The notes beneath the pieces were generated by a model. It ran no database searches. It had not been told where the DNA came from and saw only the letters and a list, made by a program, of their open reading frames with translations. From Hungatella hathewayi (GTDB lineage: Bacteria; Bacillota; Clostridia; Lachnospirales; Lachnospiraceae), in contig CP102274.1 in NCBI GenBank assembly GCA_025149285.1, positions 640,501 to 704,500 of the forward strand: 64,000 bases of DNA, read 5' to 3'. Positions 23,460 through 31,377 of the stretch are shown piece after piece. The position numbers and the translations under genes are program-made. Each line of letters begins with the position of its first letter. Position 1 is the stretch's first letter.

Positions 23460-26093
23460 ATGGATAAGATTCTGATCGCAGCGTCAACCCATTGGGACCG
23501 TGAATGGTACCGTACCTTTCAGGAGTTTCAGATCCGGCTCTGTGGCCTGATGAACCGGCTCATCACACTTCTGGAGCAGGACGAAGAGTTTCTGTGCTAT
23601 ACCTTTGACGGGCAGTCAGCAGTCCTGGAAGACTATCTGGAAATCTACCCTGAAAACAGAGGAAGGATCGAAAAGCTGGCGGCAGAGGGGCGCCTCGTAT
23701 TTGGGCCTCTCTATAATCTTCCGGATGAGTTCTTATCCGGCGGGGAGGCGCTGATCCGCAATTTTCTGCTTGGAGACGAGGTCTGCCAGTCCGTAGGAGG
23801 AAAGTTAAACGCGGGGTATGTGCCGGACAATTTCGGCCATATCTCCCAGCTTCCGCAGATATTAAACGGCGTGGGGATCGATACCGCCTTTTTCTTTCGG
23901 GGGATGGACAGGACGGAATATAAGGAGAAGGAATTCTACTGGGAATCCCCGGACGGATCCCGTGTCCTGTGCGAGTATATGATTCTGGGATACTGGAGCC
24001 TGAAGAGCTGGGGAAAAATGGGAAAGAGTACTGCAGAACACTTTTACGATGCATACCGGCTGTTAAAAGAATCCAGCTGTTTAAATACCTTTCTGCTGAT
24101 CAACGGTTCCGACCATCTCTATCAGGATCCCGATTTTACTGCTATGGTGAGAGAAGTAAAAGAGGCATATCCGGAGCTGGACATAAAGAATGGCTCGATT
24201 GCCGATTATGCGGAGATGGCGAAAGCGGCTGCCAGTCAGTCTGATTGTTTAAGGACGGTTGAAGGAGAAATGAGGGATTTCCGGTACGGGCCGGACCCTA
24301 CGGCGGTCACTTCCTGCCGGGGCCGGATAAAACGTCTCCTCTCAGCAGTACAGTCGGAGGTGGAACGGTATGCGGAGCCCCTGGCTGTTCTGGCTTCCAG
24401 GACAGGAGGTGGATTTGACTATCCCGGGGGGCTGTTCGGAAAAATATGGAGAAATATTACCATTTCTCTGGGACACGACGCAGTCTCCGGTTGTTCAACC
24501 GATGAGGTGATGGAGGATATCAGGTCCTACTTAACCCATGCCCTCCAGTCAGCCTCAAGGATCAGCGAGATGGCAATGGAGGAGCTGGCCGGACGGGAAG
24601 AGTATGGCCGGAAGTATGGGGAGGAGTCGTATCTGGCTGTCTTCAATCCCCACCCGTTTGCCTGTTCAGGCATGACCGAACAGACGATACGTTTGGAGAA
24701 GGCGGGGGCGTGGAAGGATTTCGTGCTTTACGGGGAGAACGATGAGGAAATTCCATATGAAATCCTGGAATGGTCGGATGAGGTGATTACCCGTGAATAC
24801 CTCTATAACAGCAAGGAGAAGGTGCCGGAGACGTGTGTAAAGATTCTTTTTCCGGTAAACGATGTTCCTGCACTCTCCATCCGGCATTTCCGGATTCAGA
24901 AAAGCCGCCTGCTGGAGAAAAGGAGCCAGGAATTCTATGTTCGGAGCCAGCCTTCCAGGGCAGAAATTGAAAACCAGCGCTTTTCCATTACAGTTAATGA
25001 GGATGCCAGTATCAATGTTCTGGATAAAAAAAGCGGACGGATCTACCGGGGACTGAACAGCTTTGTGGACAGAGGCGAGGCGGGGGATGAGTATCAGCAC
25101 GTGTCTCCGCTTCTGGACGAGCATGTGATGGCAAGACTTACAGGCGTATCAGTCATACATAACAGCCCGTTGTCGCAGAAGCTTAAGATAACAGCGGAGC
25201 TGAATATACCGGACCGGGCAGAACGCGGATTTTTGAAGCGTTCCGGTGCTTATCGGGTGTGCCGGATTGTAACAGTCGTCTGCCTGACCAGGGGAACAGA
25301 CCGGGTGGAATTTACGGTACAGATCGATAATCCCTGTTCGGATCATATCCTGTTTGCGAGATTCCCGACTGCATTGCATTCCCCGGTGGAATATTCAAAT
25401 TCAGGTTTTGATGAGACTGAGCGGGACTGTGAGAGGAAGGCTTTTGCACCGGAGCTTAAATCGACCCAGTCTCTGCTGAAACCGATGCGCGGGTATGCGG
25501 GGATTAAGGGAGCGGATGGAAGCTTTCATGTGATGGGAAAAGGGCTTTATGAGTACCACACGAAGAAAAGCGGGCAGGGAACAGACTTTTATCTTACCCT
25601 GTTAAGGAGTACAAGTTACTTGTTCCATGGCCTTCCGACCTCCTGGCTGGATGGCCAGGAGAGCACCACCCCGATGGTGGAGACAAAGGGGGCTGCAGAG
25701 TCAGGGGAAAGCACTGTGGAATATGCGATTCTGTTTGATGAACAGAATCCGGCCAGGGAGGCGGAGAAGTACCTGTATCCCCTTTATGGAGTCAATGTGA
25801 CGTGTCTGCCGGATAACAGAGAAGCCTGTGAATCCTTCCTGAGTTTTGACAATGAGAATATTCTGCTCAGTGCCCTCAAAAAACACCGGTCAAAAGAAGG
25901 GACGGTACTGCGGTTCTACAACAGAAACAGCAGTGAGGAAAAAATGGTGATCCGTACCGGCCGGCAGATTCGCGAATGCCGGGCGTGCAGCCTTTTGGAA
26001 GAACTGGAAGGGGAGATGGAGCACACGACGGACACCATAACCTGCACTGTACCGGGAAAAAAAATCATAACACTATATATTGCATGGAGATAG
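23460..26093 (+). CDS. GH38 alpha-mannosidase-family glycosidase, MngB-like
   Basis: The protein has 877 residues, the same length as I recall for E. coli MngB. GH38 landmarks are STHWDREWYRTFQEFQ at the N-terminus (zinc His/Asp) and YVPDNFGHISQLPQIL with Asp123 as expected nucleophile. NGSDHLY is a further conserved site, and the barrel is followed by beta domains. The C-terminal stretch ALKKHRSKEGTVLRFYNRN parallels the MngB end. MngB cleaves phosphorylated mannosylglycerate; other GH38 enzymes cleave alpha-mannosides. There is no signal peptide, so it works on imported sugar. ATG 23460 after AGAGG is favoured over GTG 23442. There is no equivalent in the E. coli ycj cluster. Confidence 0.88.
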   Translation: MDKILIAASTHWDREWYRTFQEFQIRLCGLMNRLITLLEQDEEFLCYTFDGQSAVLEDYLEIYPENRGRIEKLAAEGRLVFGPLYNLPDEFLSGGEALIRNFLLGDEVCQSVGGKLNAGYVPDNFGHISQLPQILNGVGIDTAFFFRGMDRTEYKEKEFYWESPDGSRVLCEYMILGYWSLKSWGKMGKSTAEHFYDAYRLLKESSCLNTFLLINGSDHLYQDPDFTAMVREVKEAYPELDIKNGSIADYAEMAKAAASQSDCLRTVEGEMRDFRYGPDPTAVTSCRGRIKRLLSAVQSEVERYAEPLAVLASRTGGGFDYPGGLFGKIWRNITISLGHDAVSGCSTDEVMEDIRSYLTHALQSASRISEMAMEELAGREEYGRKYGEESYLAVFNPHPFACSGMTEQTIRLEKAGAWKDFVLYGENDEEIPYEILEWSDEVITREYLYNSKEKVPETCVKILFPVNDVPALSIRHFRIQKSRLLEKRSQEFYVRSQPSRAEIENQRFSITVNEDASINVLDKKSGRIYRGLNSFVDRGEAGDEYQHVSPLLDEHVMARLTGVSVIHNSPLSQKLKITAELNIPDRAERGFLKRSGAYRVCRIVTVVCLTRGTDRVEFTVQIDNPCSDHILFARFPTALHSPVEYSNSGFDETERDCERKAFAPELKSTQSLLKPMRGYAGIKGADGSFHVMGKGLYEYHTKKSGQGTDFYLTLLRSTSYLFHGLPTSWLDGQESTTPMVETKGAAESGESTVEYAILFDEQNPAREAEKYLYPLYGVNVTCLPDNREACESFLSFDNENILLSALKKHRSKEGTVLRFYNRNSSEEKMVIRTGRQIRECRACSLLEELEGEMEHTTDTITCTVPGKKIITLYIAWR

Positions 26094-26096
26094 AAT

Positions 26097-27779
26097 ATGG
26101 ACAGCATAAAAGAACACTTACAACATTTATACCCGGACTGCTGGGAGGAACTGGAACAGCGGATCGGAGCACTGACAGAATCGTGGAAGCTTAAAATGGG
26201 AAACACCTCCGGAGAGGCGCTTTATCCATGGGTAAGTAAAGACGATGTCATGCTGATCACGTATGGTGATGGAATCGGAAGAGAGGGGGAAGCGCCCCTT
26301 GCAACACTCCGGTCATTCCTTAACGAGGAACTTTCCGGTACGGTGAGCGCGGTCCATTTACTCCCCATGTTTCCTTATACGTCGGATGACGGATTTTCTG
26401 TGACGGATTTTAAAGCAATTAATCCGGAACTGGGAGATTGGGAAGATATCGAGAACCTGCGGAGAGAATACGATCTGATGTTTGACGCGGTAATCAATCA
26501 CGTCTCTAAATCAAGCGGGTACTTTAAGGAATATGCGGCGGGAAATCCGCACTACCGGGGATTTTTTATCGAGGCAGATCCCGAAGGGGACTACAGCAGG
26601 GTAATCCGGCCCCGAACGCTCCCTCTGCTTACAAAGTTTGAGACTTCCATGGGAACGAAGTATCTTTGGACCACCTTCAGTGAGGATCAGATCGATTTAA
26701 ACTACAGGGATCCGGAGGTCTTAATGGAGATACTCGATGTACTTCTGCTCTATGCGGCAAGGGGCGCACGGTTTATCCGGTTTGACGCTATCGGTTTTGC
26801 CTGGAAGGAGCCGGGGACGACCTGCATGCATCTTCCCCAGACACATGAGCTGATCAAGCTGATGCGATGTGTTTTGGAGTCCTGCGCCAAAGGCTGCACA
26901 ATCATAACCGAAACCAATGTGCCTCATAAAGAAAACATCAGCTATTTTGGCAGCGGTTACGATGAGGCCGGGCTGGTTTATCAGTTTCCGCTTCCTCCGC
27001 TGACCCTGTACTCATATTTAAGCGGAAGCGCCGCACATTTATCCGACTGGGCGGATGGACTGGAAGCAACCACGGAGGCGACCACTTACTTTAATTTTCT
27101 GGCTTCCCACGATGGGATCGGCCTTCGCCCGGTGGAGGATATCTTAAGCGAGGGGGAACGGCGCCTTATGGTGGCTGAGGTAATGGAGCGAGGCGGTCAG
27201 GTTGGATACCGTTCCCTGGCCGACGGCAGTATGGTTCCGTATGAACTGAATATCAATTACCTGGACGCCATAGCCGGAAACGAGAAGGACATGGGAAGGA
27301 TGGTACGGAAATTCCTGGGTTCCCAGTGTATTTTGCTTTCTGTTATGGGAATGCCGGCAATTTATTACCACAGCCTTCTGGGATCCAGAAACTGTTACCG
27401 GGATTTCGAGGAATCGGGAATCAAAAGAAGAATTAACAGGGAGAAGCTTAACGCAGATCAGCTTAAGACAGAACTCTCTGATCCGAATTCCTTAAGGAGC
27501 CGGGTGCTGGCCGGATACAGACAGATGTTGAAAATACGGAAGCAGGAGGAGGCGTTTTCTCCCAACAGCCCGCAGCAGGTGCTGAAGCTGGATGAGCGGG
27601 TTTTTGCACTCATAAGGGGAACGCAGGAAAATCAGATTCTGGTACTTATCAACGTATCGGATGATGTGGTAAAATTAGAGACAGGAATGGCGGGAAGCGG
27701 TCTGCTTTCCGAAAAACAGATGAATCAGGCGGTTACGCTGGAGCCATATGAATATCTGTGGCTGAAAATAAAAGGCTGA
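26097..27779 (+). CDS. GH13_18 phosphorylase, glucosylglycerate/sucrose phosphorylase type (YcjM-like)
   Basis: The protein has 560 residues. The barrel contains LLPMFPYTSDDGFSVTDF, typical of the sucrose-phosphorylase subfamily. The expected nucleophile Asp230 is in ARFIRFDAIGF, the acid/base Glu272 in IITETNVPHKENI and the transition-state Asp in ASHDGIGLRP. Subfamily 18 enzymes phosphorolyse sucrose, glucosylglycerol or 2-O-glucosyl-D-glycerate with retention, giving alpha-glucose 1-phosphate. E. coli YcjM is reported to act on glucosylglycerate, and the locus context favours that substrate. It starts 3 bp after the GH38 stop. Alpha-glucose 1-phosphate could be used by the phosphoglucomutase at 38.5 kb. 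Confidence 0.88.
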   Translation: MDSIKEHLQHLYPDCWEELEQRIGALTESWKLKMGNTSGEALYPWVSKDDVMLITYGDGIGREGEAPLATLRSFLNEELSGTVSAVHLLPMFPYTSDDGFSVTDFKAINPELGDWEDIENLRREYDLMFDAVINHVSKSSGYFKEYAAGNPHYRGFFIEADPEGDYSRVIRPRTLPLLTKFETSMGTKYLWTTFSEDQIDLNYRDPEVLMEILDVLLLYAARGARFIRFDAIGFAWKEPGTTCMHLPQTHELIKLMRCVLESCAKGCTIITETNVPHKENISYFGSGYDEAGLVYQFPLPPLTLYSYLSGSAAHLSDWADGLEATTEATTYFNFLASHDGIGLRPVEDILSEGERRLMVAEVMERGGQVGYRSLADGSMVPYELNINYLDAIAGNEKDMGRMVRKFLGSQCILLSVMGMPAIYYHSLLGSRNCYRDFEESGIKRRINREKLNADQLKTELSDPNSLRSRVLAGYRQMLKIRKQEEAFSPNSPQQVLKLDERVFALIRGTQENQILVLINVSDDVVKLETGMAGSGLLSEKQMNQAVTLEPYEYLWLKIKG

Positions 27780-27807
27780 CCGTCACAGGAAAGAGGAGAA
27801 GCAGGGT

Positions 27808-29457
27808 ATGGACAGAGATTACAGCTTTTTGGATTCCCTTGACAGGGGAATGTATTTTGATAAGAAAGAGTACGACGGAGTGCCGCCTTTAAGCTATGAA
27901 GAGGTAAAGGACAATCTGCCGGTTCCCATCGTATCCAGCCATCCGGAATGGGTAGAATGCTACAGGTATGCGGTTCAGGTTTTATATACCAATATTCACC
28001 GCCCGGCAGAGGGAAGCGGATTTGTAAGCAATTTTGTGGATGCCGCGTTTAACGATGATATTTTCCTTTGGGATACAGTATTTATGACGTTGTTTTGTAA
28101 TCTTCTTCATCCTTACGTTCCGGGAATCTGTTCCCTGGACAATTTTTACTGCAAGCAGTTTGATGATGGGGAGATACCGAGAGAGATGGTGAGGGAGACG
28201 GGAAAAGATTTTCTCCTGTGGGTGAATGCATTTGACAGTCCCCTTTACTCCTATTTTCAGAATCACTATGGCTTTCGTACTCTAAGAGAACTGGGAAAGC
28301 TGCCGTATGAAGATATGTACAAGCCGAATATGGGACGGATTATTGAGAAGAAACCGTACCTCACCCTGGACAACTTAAATCATCCCCTTCTCGCTTTTGC
28401 AGAGTGGGAGAGCTACTGCCATACGAGAGATGCGGCGCGCCTTCACATGGTACTGGAACCGCTGTACCACTATCACGAGGCCATGAAATACCATCTGCGT
28501 CATCAAAACGGATTATACGTCACAGACTGGGCAAGTATGGATAATTCCCCGAGAAACAAGCATCTGGGACTGGCGGTGGATACCAGCTGTGAGATGGCCA
28601 TGTTTGCAGGAAATTTGATAGACATTATGGATGTTCTGGTAAAGCGTGGATACGAGGTGACGGATTACGAAAAAAGGCGTGAGGGTCTTGAGAAGGACCG
28701 TTCGGTTTTGATAGAGAAGATCAATCATTATATGTGGAACGAACAGGACGGGTTTTATTACGATATGACATTTGGCGAGCGCCAGACCAGAATCAAGACG
28801 ATCGCAGGCTTCTTTCCGCTGGTGTCCGGTGTAGCGGACGAAAAGCAGGGAAAGCGTCTTATCGAATGGCTGGAGGATAAGGAGACCTTCAACCGTGTTC
28901 ACAGGATTCCGGTTGTGGCCGCGGACGAAGAGGGATATGATCCCAGAGGAGGATACTGGAGAGGTTCCGTCTGGGCGCCGACCAATGCTCTCGTAACCTG
29001 CGGACTGGAGAAGCACGGCTTCCATAAGCTGGCCAGGGACATCGCCATCAACCATCTGGATGTGATTGCCAAAGTCTATGAGCAGACGGGAACCATCTGG
29101 GAGAACTATCCGCCGGATGAGATATCAAGCGGAGATGCCGATAATAAAGATTTCGTGGGCTGGTCCGGCCTTGCCCCGATTCTCTATCTGATCCAGTACG
29201 CCGCAGGCCTGTCTCTCGACAGGAAAGAAGCGGAGCCGACAGTCAGATGGGAGATATCCGAGCATCTGGTTCGGGGAGGCGTTTTGGGATGCAGACGTTA
29301 CTGGTTTGCAGGAAAGACCGCTGATTTTGTGGCAAAAGACGCAGGCGGATCTCTGGAAGTGAGCATTCATACAGAGGACTGCTTCAAACTCAATCTGATC
29401 TATCAGGGAGCACAGCACTCGATTATGGTGCAGGGTGACATGAAGCTGACATTTTAA
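27808..29457 (+). CDS. GH63-like (alpha/alpha)6-barrel glycosidase
   Basis: The protein has 549 residues with an (alpha/alpha)6-barrel pattern of GH63/GH37 type. Visible motifs are FNDDIFLWDTVFMTLF (probable catalytic Asp region), NMGRIIEKKPYLTLDNLNHPLLAFAE, TDWASMDNSPRN, the strongly conserved GGYWRGSVWAPTNALV and TGTIWENYPPDE (probable catalytic Glu). Bacterial GH63 members include mannosylglycerate hydrolases that also cleave glucosylglycerate, and others that act on alpha-glucosides. There is no signal peptide, so it is cytoplasmic. AGAGGAGAAGC precedes ATG 27808. The assignment to the mannosylglycerate-hydrolase branch is an inference from context. Confidence 0.8.
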   Translation: MDRDYSFLDSLDRGMYFDKKEYDGVPPLSYEEVKDNLPVPIVSSHPEWVECYRYAVQVLYTNIHRPAEGSGFVSNFVDAAFNDDIFLWDTVFMTLFCNLLHPYVPGICSLDNFYCKQFDDGEIPREMVRETGKDFLLWVNAFDSPLYSYFQNHYGFRTLRELGKLPYEDMYKPNMGRIIEKKPYLTLDNLNHPLLAFAEWESYCHTRDAARLHMVLEPLYHYHEAMKYHLRHQNGLYVTDWASMDNSPRNKHLGLAVDTSCEMAMFAGNLIDIMDVLVKRGYEVTDYEKRREGLEKDRSVLIEKINHYMWNEQDGFYYDMTFGERQTRIKTIAGFFPLVSGVADEKQGKRLIEWLEDKETFNRVHRIPVVAADEEGYDPRGGYWRGSVWAPTNALVTCGLEKHGFHKLARDIAINHLDVIAKVYEQTGTIWENYPPDEISSGDADNKDFVGWSGLAPILYLIQYAAGLSLDRKEAEPTVRWEISEHLVRGGVLGCRRYWFAGKTADFVAKDAGGSLEVSIHTEDCFKLNLIYQGAQHSIMVQGDMKLTF

Positions 29458-29479
29458 ATCCTGCGAGGTGTGATGTTTT

Positions 29480-30088
29480 ATGAAGACAATAGCGATTTAC
29501 GGCGACAGTATTTCTACGGGAACACACGGGGAGGGCGGTTATGAGAATACATTAAAAAACAGCCTCTCCCTGGATAAAGTCTATAATTTTGCGGTGGGCT
29601 CCAGCGGCCTGACACGGAAGACACCCGGCGGCATGTTGGAAGTGCTCGATAAAAATCCGGTTCCGGAAGATGCAGAACTGTTCCTGATCTGGCATGGAAG
29701 CAATGACTGGTATTGGGGAAGTGAATTGGAAGCGTTTTCTGAAGCCATAGAGGCGGCGGTAAACAGACTGCGTGCCGCGGTCCCCACCGCCTGCCTGGTA
29801 TGGGTAACTCCGATCTACCGGTTCGAATGCTCGGACGGCATGGCGCAGGCAGGGGAGGCTTACGAACTGCCCAATAAAAGCGGATACACCATGCTGGATT
29901 ATTATGTGGAACTGGAACGCGCCAGCAAGCGGCTGGGATTTCCTCTCATAGATATGCGGAGGCTGTGCGGAATTCACCGCGATAATGCTGAGTTATATCT
30001 GGAAGACCGGGTTCATCCCAACCGGGCGGGCTACCAGAGGATCAGCGCGGTCCTTGCCAGGGAGATTCAGAGATTTTGTATTTTTTAA
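29480..30088 (+). CDS. SGNH/GDSL-family hydrolase (probable carbohydrate esterase)
   Basis: The protein has 202 residues. Block I is YGDSISTG with nucleophile Ser10, block II is the Gly in AVGSSGL, block III is HGSNDWYW with the oxyanion Asn, and block V is DRVHPNRAGY with the catalytic Asp and His. All four are intact. The lack of a signal peptide places it in the cytoplasm. SGNH enzymes remove acyl groups such as acetyl from sugars or cleave small esters. As the last gene of the locus it may de-esterify the imported substrate before the glycosidases act. A terminator lies 160 bp downstream. Confidence 0.85.
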   Translation: MKTIAIYGDSISTGTHGEGGYENTLKNSLSLDKVYNFAVGSSGLTRKTPGGMLEVLDKNPVPEDAELFLIWHGSNDWYWGSELEAFSEAIEAAVNRLRAAVPTACLVWVTPIYRFECSDGMAQAGEAYELPNKSGYTMLDYYVELERASKRLGFPLIDMRRLCGIHRDNAELYLEDRVHPNRAGYQRISAVLAREIQRFCIF

Positions 30089-30249
30089 ACAGGATCTGTT
30101 TGACAGACCATATTCCCAGTGGTACACTGAGGAAGTAAAACAAAGAAACCCAAATAAGCATTTCGTTTCCGGCGATAAACGCTTTTTATGAGGATACCAG
30201 CGATGAACAGACCAGCTCATGAATTTACTTATGGATATTGCAGCTGTTT

Positions 30250-30284
30250 CTTCAGTGCAGATACCTGCTGCAGTGAAGTTTTTT
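30250..30284 (+). terminator. terminator of the carbohydrate locus
   Basis: CTTCAGTGCAG (30250-30260) pairs with CTGCAGTGAAG (30268-30278) with one mismatch, a 7-nt loop, and TTTTTT follows. The stretch 30089-30249 before it holds no recognisable gene. Confidence 0.8.
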
Positions 30285-30376
30285 GCGTACAATATAAGAG
30301 GAAATCCATGCAGTCGGGAAAAGAATTATCGTGAGATTCGTTTTGATATTTTAAATTTAAATGCCAAGATATCGAA

Positions 30377-30404
30377 GGAACCGTTGCCCGGCGGTTCCTT
30401 TTTT
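30377..30404 (+). terminator. second terminator in the same gap
   Basis: GGAACCG (30377-30383) pairs with CGGTTCC (30392-30398), followed by TTTTTT. It further insulates the tRNA genes from the sugar locus. No gene is seen between 30285 and 30376. Confidence 0.8.
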
Positions 30405-30460
30405 GATTGTAAAAAAGTTTGCAGGGAAACAGATGAAAAAATATGTAGAATTTTAGAAAC

Positions 30461-30499
30461 CAATGCAAATTTGCATTGTTCGCTATGATAAAGTATGAC
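30461..30499 (+). promoter_or_regulatory. tRNA promoter overlapped by an 18-bp palindrome
   Basis: The perfect palindrome CAATGCAAATTTGCATTG spans 30461-30478. Its right half contains TTGCAT (30471-30476), which with TATGAC (30494-30499) at 17-bp spacing makes a plausible promoter for the two tRNA genes. Confidence 0.45.
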
Positions 30500-30538
30500 C
30501 ATAGACAACAGAAAGAAAGTCTGAAACGTAACATTTGA

Positions 30539-30622
30539 GGATGCGTAAGCCCAGCGGCGAGGGCAGGAGACTGTAAATCTCTCACATCGGAAACAACGCA
30601 GGTTCGAGTCCTGCCGCATCCA
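30539..30622 (+). tRNA. tRNA-Tyr (GTA anticodon)
   Basis: The acceptor arms GGATGCG (30539-30545) and CGCATCC (30615-30621) pair fully, with discriminator A at 30622. The anticodon loop CTGTAAA sits on a GGAGA/TCTCT-type stem, giving anticodon GTA. A long variable arm (type II) and the T-loop GGTTCGAGTCC are present. CCA is not encoded. Confidence 0.95.
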
Positions 30623-30682
30623 TTTCTGCCGGAGAAGCGAGGAACAGCAGACTGGCTGAAACGTGCCGGAAAGTTGAGATTT

Positions 30683-30767
30683 GGAAAAGTGATCGAGAGG
30701 ATTAAGATGATACTTTGCTAAAGTATTGTGCTGTCAGGCACCGGGGGTTCGAATCCCTCCTTTTCCG
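30683..30767 (+). tRNA. tRNA-Ser (GCT anticodon)
   Basis: The acceptor arms GGAAAAG (30683-30689) and CTTTTCC (30760-30766) pair, with discriminator G. The anticodon stem-loop ATACT-TTGCTAA-AGTAT gives GCT. The long variable arm and TTCGAAT T-loop are typical of tRNA-Ser. It lies 60 bp after tRNA-Tyr and is probably co-transcribed. Confidence 0.95.
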
Positions 30768-30874
30768 TTTGATCTTTTATATGTTTTACATTTTATAATA
30801 ATTTTATGATAAGTAAGAAGAAAGGGAAATCGAAATGGAAACCGTCGTACTACGTAAGCGATATTGCAGCAGCC

Positions 30875-30907
30875 AGCCTGTCAGTTATTACAACAACAGG
30901 CTTTTTT
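30875..30907 (+). terminator. terminator downstream of the tRNA genes
   Basis: AGCCTGT (30875-30881) pairs with ACAGGCT (30896-30902), followed by TTTTTT. The 107 bp between tRNA-Ser and this site hold only a doubtful short frame. Confidence 0.7.
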
Positions 30908-31005
30908 GCGTTGCAGCAGACAATCGCTTAAAGAGTGTGCGGCGAATATCAAATTCCACGGCATGGACCGCATGATCTTTAAGCCTCAACAGGAGGAGTG
31001 GTATC

Positions 31006-31284
31006 ATGCATCAGGTTTTATTTCCGCTGGTGATCGTAACTATATTAAAACAACATGGATCGAAGGAGCAGCCGCTGACAATCTCGCAGATTGCGGACAA
31101 GATCAACAGACAGTACGCGCCGTTTGCGGACGGGGAAAAGGTCATGAACCGTTCTACGGTGGCCAGAACGCTGGAATCGCTGGTGCTGTACACGGAAGTC
31201 GGCGATCTGCTGGATTTCTGTGTGATCGAGGGCGGTTCAGCCAATAAGAAAAAATACTACATCGAACATCACAAAATTGGATAA
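31006..31284 (+). CDS. small winged-helix DNA-binding protein
   Basis: The protein has 92 residues. The sequence LFPLVIVTILKQHGSKEQPLTISQIADKIN followed by RSTVARTLESLVLYTEVGD reads as a winged helix: a long first helix, a helix-turn-helix and a short wing. It resembles the N-terminal DNA-binding part of larger WYL-type regulators of Clostridia but stops before any WYL domain, so it is a stand-alone version. AGGAGG lies 9-10 nt before ATG 31006. Neighbours are tRNA genes and a sporulation-type permease, which give no strong clue to its target. It shows no sign of truncation by frameshift. Confidence 0.7.
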   Translation: MHQVLFPLVIVTILKQHGSKEQPLTISQIADKINRQYAPFADGEKVMNRSTVARTLESLVLYTEVGDLLDFCVIEGGSANKKKYYIEHHKIG

Positions 31285-31304
31285 ATTTTGGCAGGAGCAG
31301 ATTC

Positions 31305-31334
31305 GCATAATTTACTCTGCCTCGGCTCATACTA
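31305..31334 (+). promoter_or_regulatory. possible forespore (sigma-G-like) promoter of the ytvI-type gene
   Basis: GCATA (31305-31309) and CATACTA (31328-31334) are 18 bp apart, close to the sigma-G pattern. A TTTGTAC-N7-GTACAAA hairpin (31338-31358) follows in the leader. Confidence 0.35.
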
Positions 31335-31377
31335 GACTTTGTACAAAAGAAGTACAAAACAAAAAACAGGTGAGTCC

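Noticed and set aside
30835..30975. Short frame of 46 codons with a purine-rich upstream stretch
   Set aside because: It runs across the terminator at 30875-30907 and shows no recognisable sequence; kept only as a weak possibility for a leader peptide.
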